This document shows, one piece after another, positions 6,268-6,337 of a DNA stretch of 6,337 bases. Numbering within the stretch: the stretch's first letter is position 1; each line of letters opens with the position of its first letter. The notes below the pieces were generated by a model. That model had not been told where the DNA came from and made no database searches. It was given only the letters and a program-made list of their open reading frames with translations. The position numbers and the translations under genes are program-made. Where the stretch lies: assembly GCA_002291955.1 (NCBI GenBank), contig DBBA01000070.1:1-6337 (forward strand). Reading direction: 5' to 3'. Origin of the DNA: Rhodobacteraceae bacterium UBA996 (lineage in GTDB: Bacteria > Pseudomonadota > Alphaproteobacteria > Rhodobacterales > Rhodobacteraceae).

Positions 6268-6337
6268 CCTCGCTTCCCACGACGCCGCCCGGCAAGCGCC
6301 TCGGCCTCGTGATCGACCTCGACACCTGCGTCGGCTG
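6264..6337 (+). CDS. soeB: Iron-sulfur electron-transfer subunit SoeB, 5' fragment
   Basis: Only the first 24 codons are visible before the window ends: MTSLPTTPPGKR, then LGLVIDLDTCVG, with the next codon starting TG and so probably Cys. The pattern lG.viDl..C.gC is the opening of the first 4Fe-4S motif in DmsB/PsrB/NrfC-type four-cluster ferredoxin subunits. The protein should relay electrons from SoeA to the membrane anchor SoeC. No export signal is seen, as expected for a cytoplasmic complex. The start overlaps the soeA stop as ATGA. Confidence rests on this motif and the position straight after soeA; the remainder of the gene is outside the window. Confidence 0.8.
   Translation, partial: MTSLPTTPPGKRLGLVIDLDTCVG

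Noticed and set aside
1..6337. CRISPR array, tRNA/rRNA genes, insertion sequences or attachment sites
   Set aside because: No spaced direct repeats, cloverleaf sequences, transposase motifs or terminal inverted repeats were found by reading both strands.

Overview
The window is very GC-rich (by eye well over 70% G+C) and carries four genes, all on the + strand and tightly packed. The phytochrome and sulfite dehydrogenase gene types, the composition and the protein signatures fit an alphaproteobacterium, most plausibly Rhodobacterales, and a purple phototroph such as a Rhodovulum-type organism would make ecological sense. This placement is an inference; no RNA gene or other phylogenetic marker is present.

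Layout: (1) positions 1-255 hold no credible gene, but do hold a partial tandem repeat, several inverted repeats (one terminator-like) and a 10-bp palindrome next to a good ribosome binding site. (2) 256-891 is a divergent biliverdin-forming heme oxygenase (bphO). (3) 884-3403, overlapping bphO by 8 bp, is a bacteriophytochrome hybrid kinase (bphP): PAS-GAF-PHY photosensor, HWE-type histidine kinase, C-terminal receiver. (4) After 26 bp containing a small AT-rich island, 3430-6267 encodes a cytoplasmic molybdopterin enzyme recognised as SoeA, the catalytic subunit of membrane-bound sulfite:quinone oxidoreductase. (5) From 6264, in an ATGA overlap with soeA, the iron-sulfur subunit gene soeB begins and runs off the window end.

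How the genes work together: BphO would open heme to biliverdin IXalpha, which attaches to Cys9 of BphP. Red/far-red light then sets the activity of the HWE kinase, with a built-in receiver as phosphate sink or relay. SoeAB, with a membrane anchor SoeC expected beyond the window, would oxidise cytoplasmic sulfite to sulfate and pass electrons to quinone. Whether the light sensor controls the sulfite genes cannot be shown from sequence, but the same-strand spacing makes co-transcription or local regulation a testable idea.

No wholly new system is apparent. The most notable points are departures from consensus in BphO (Glu and Gly positions around the heme) and BphP (tongue PRxSF read as PARSF, and SVSP read as AVAQ in the chromophore pocket), the light-sensor/sulfite-oxidation adjacency, and the structured leader upstream of bphO.
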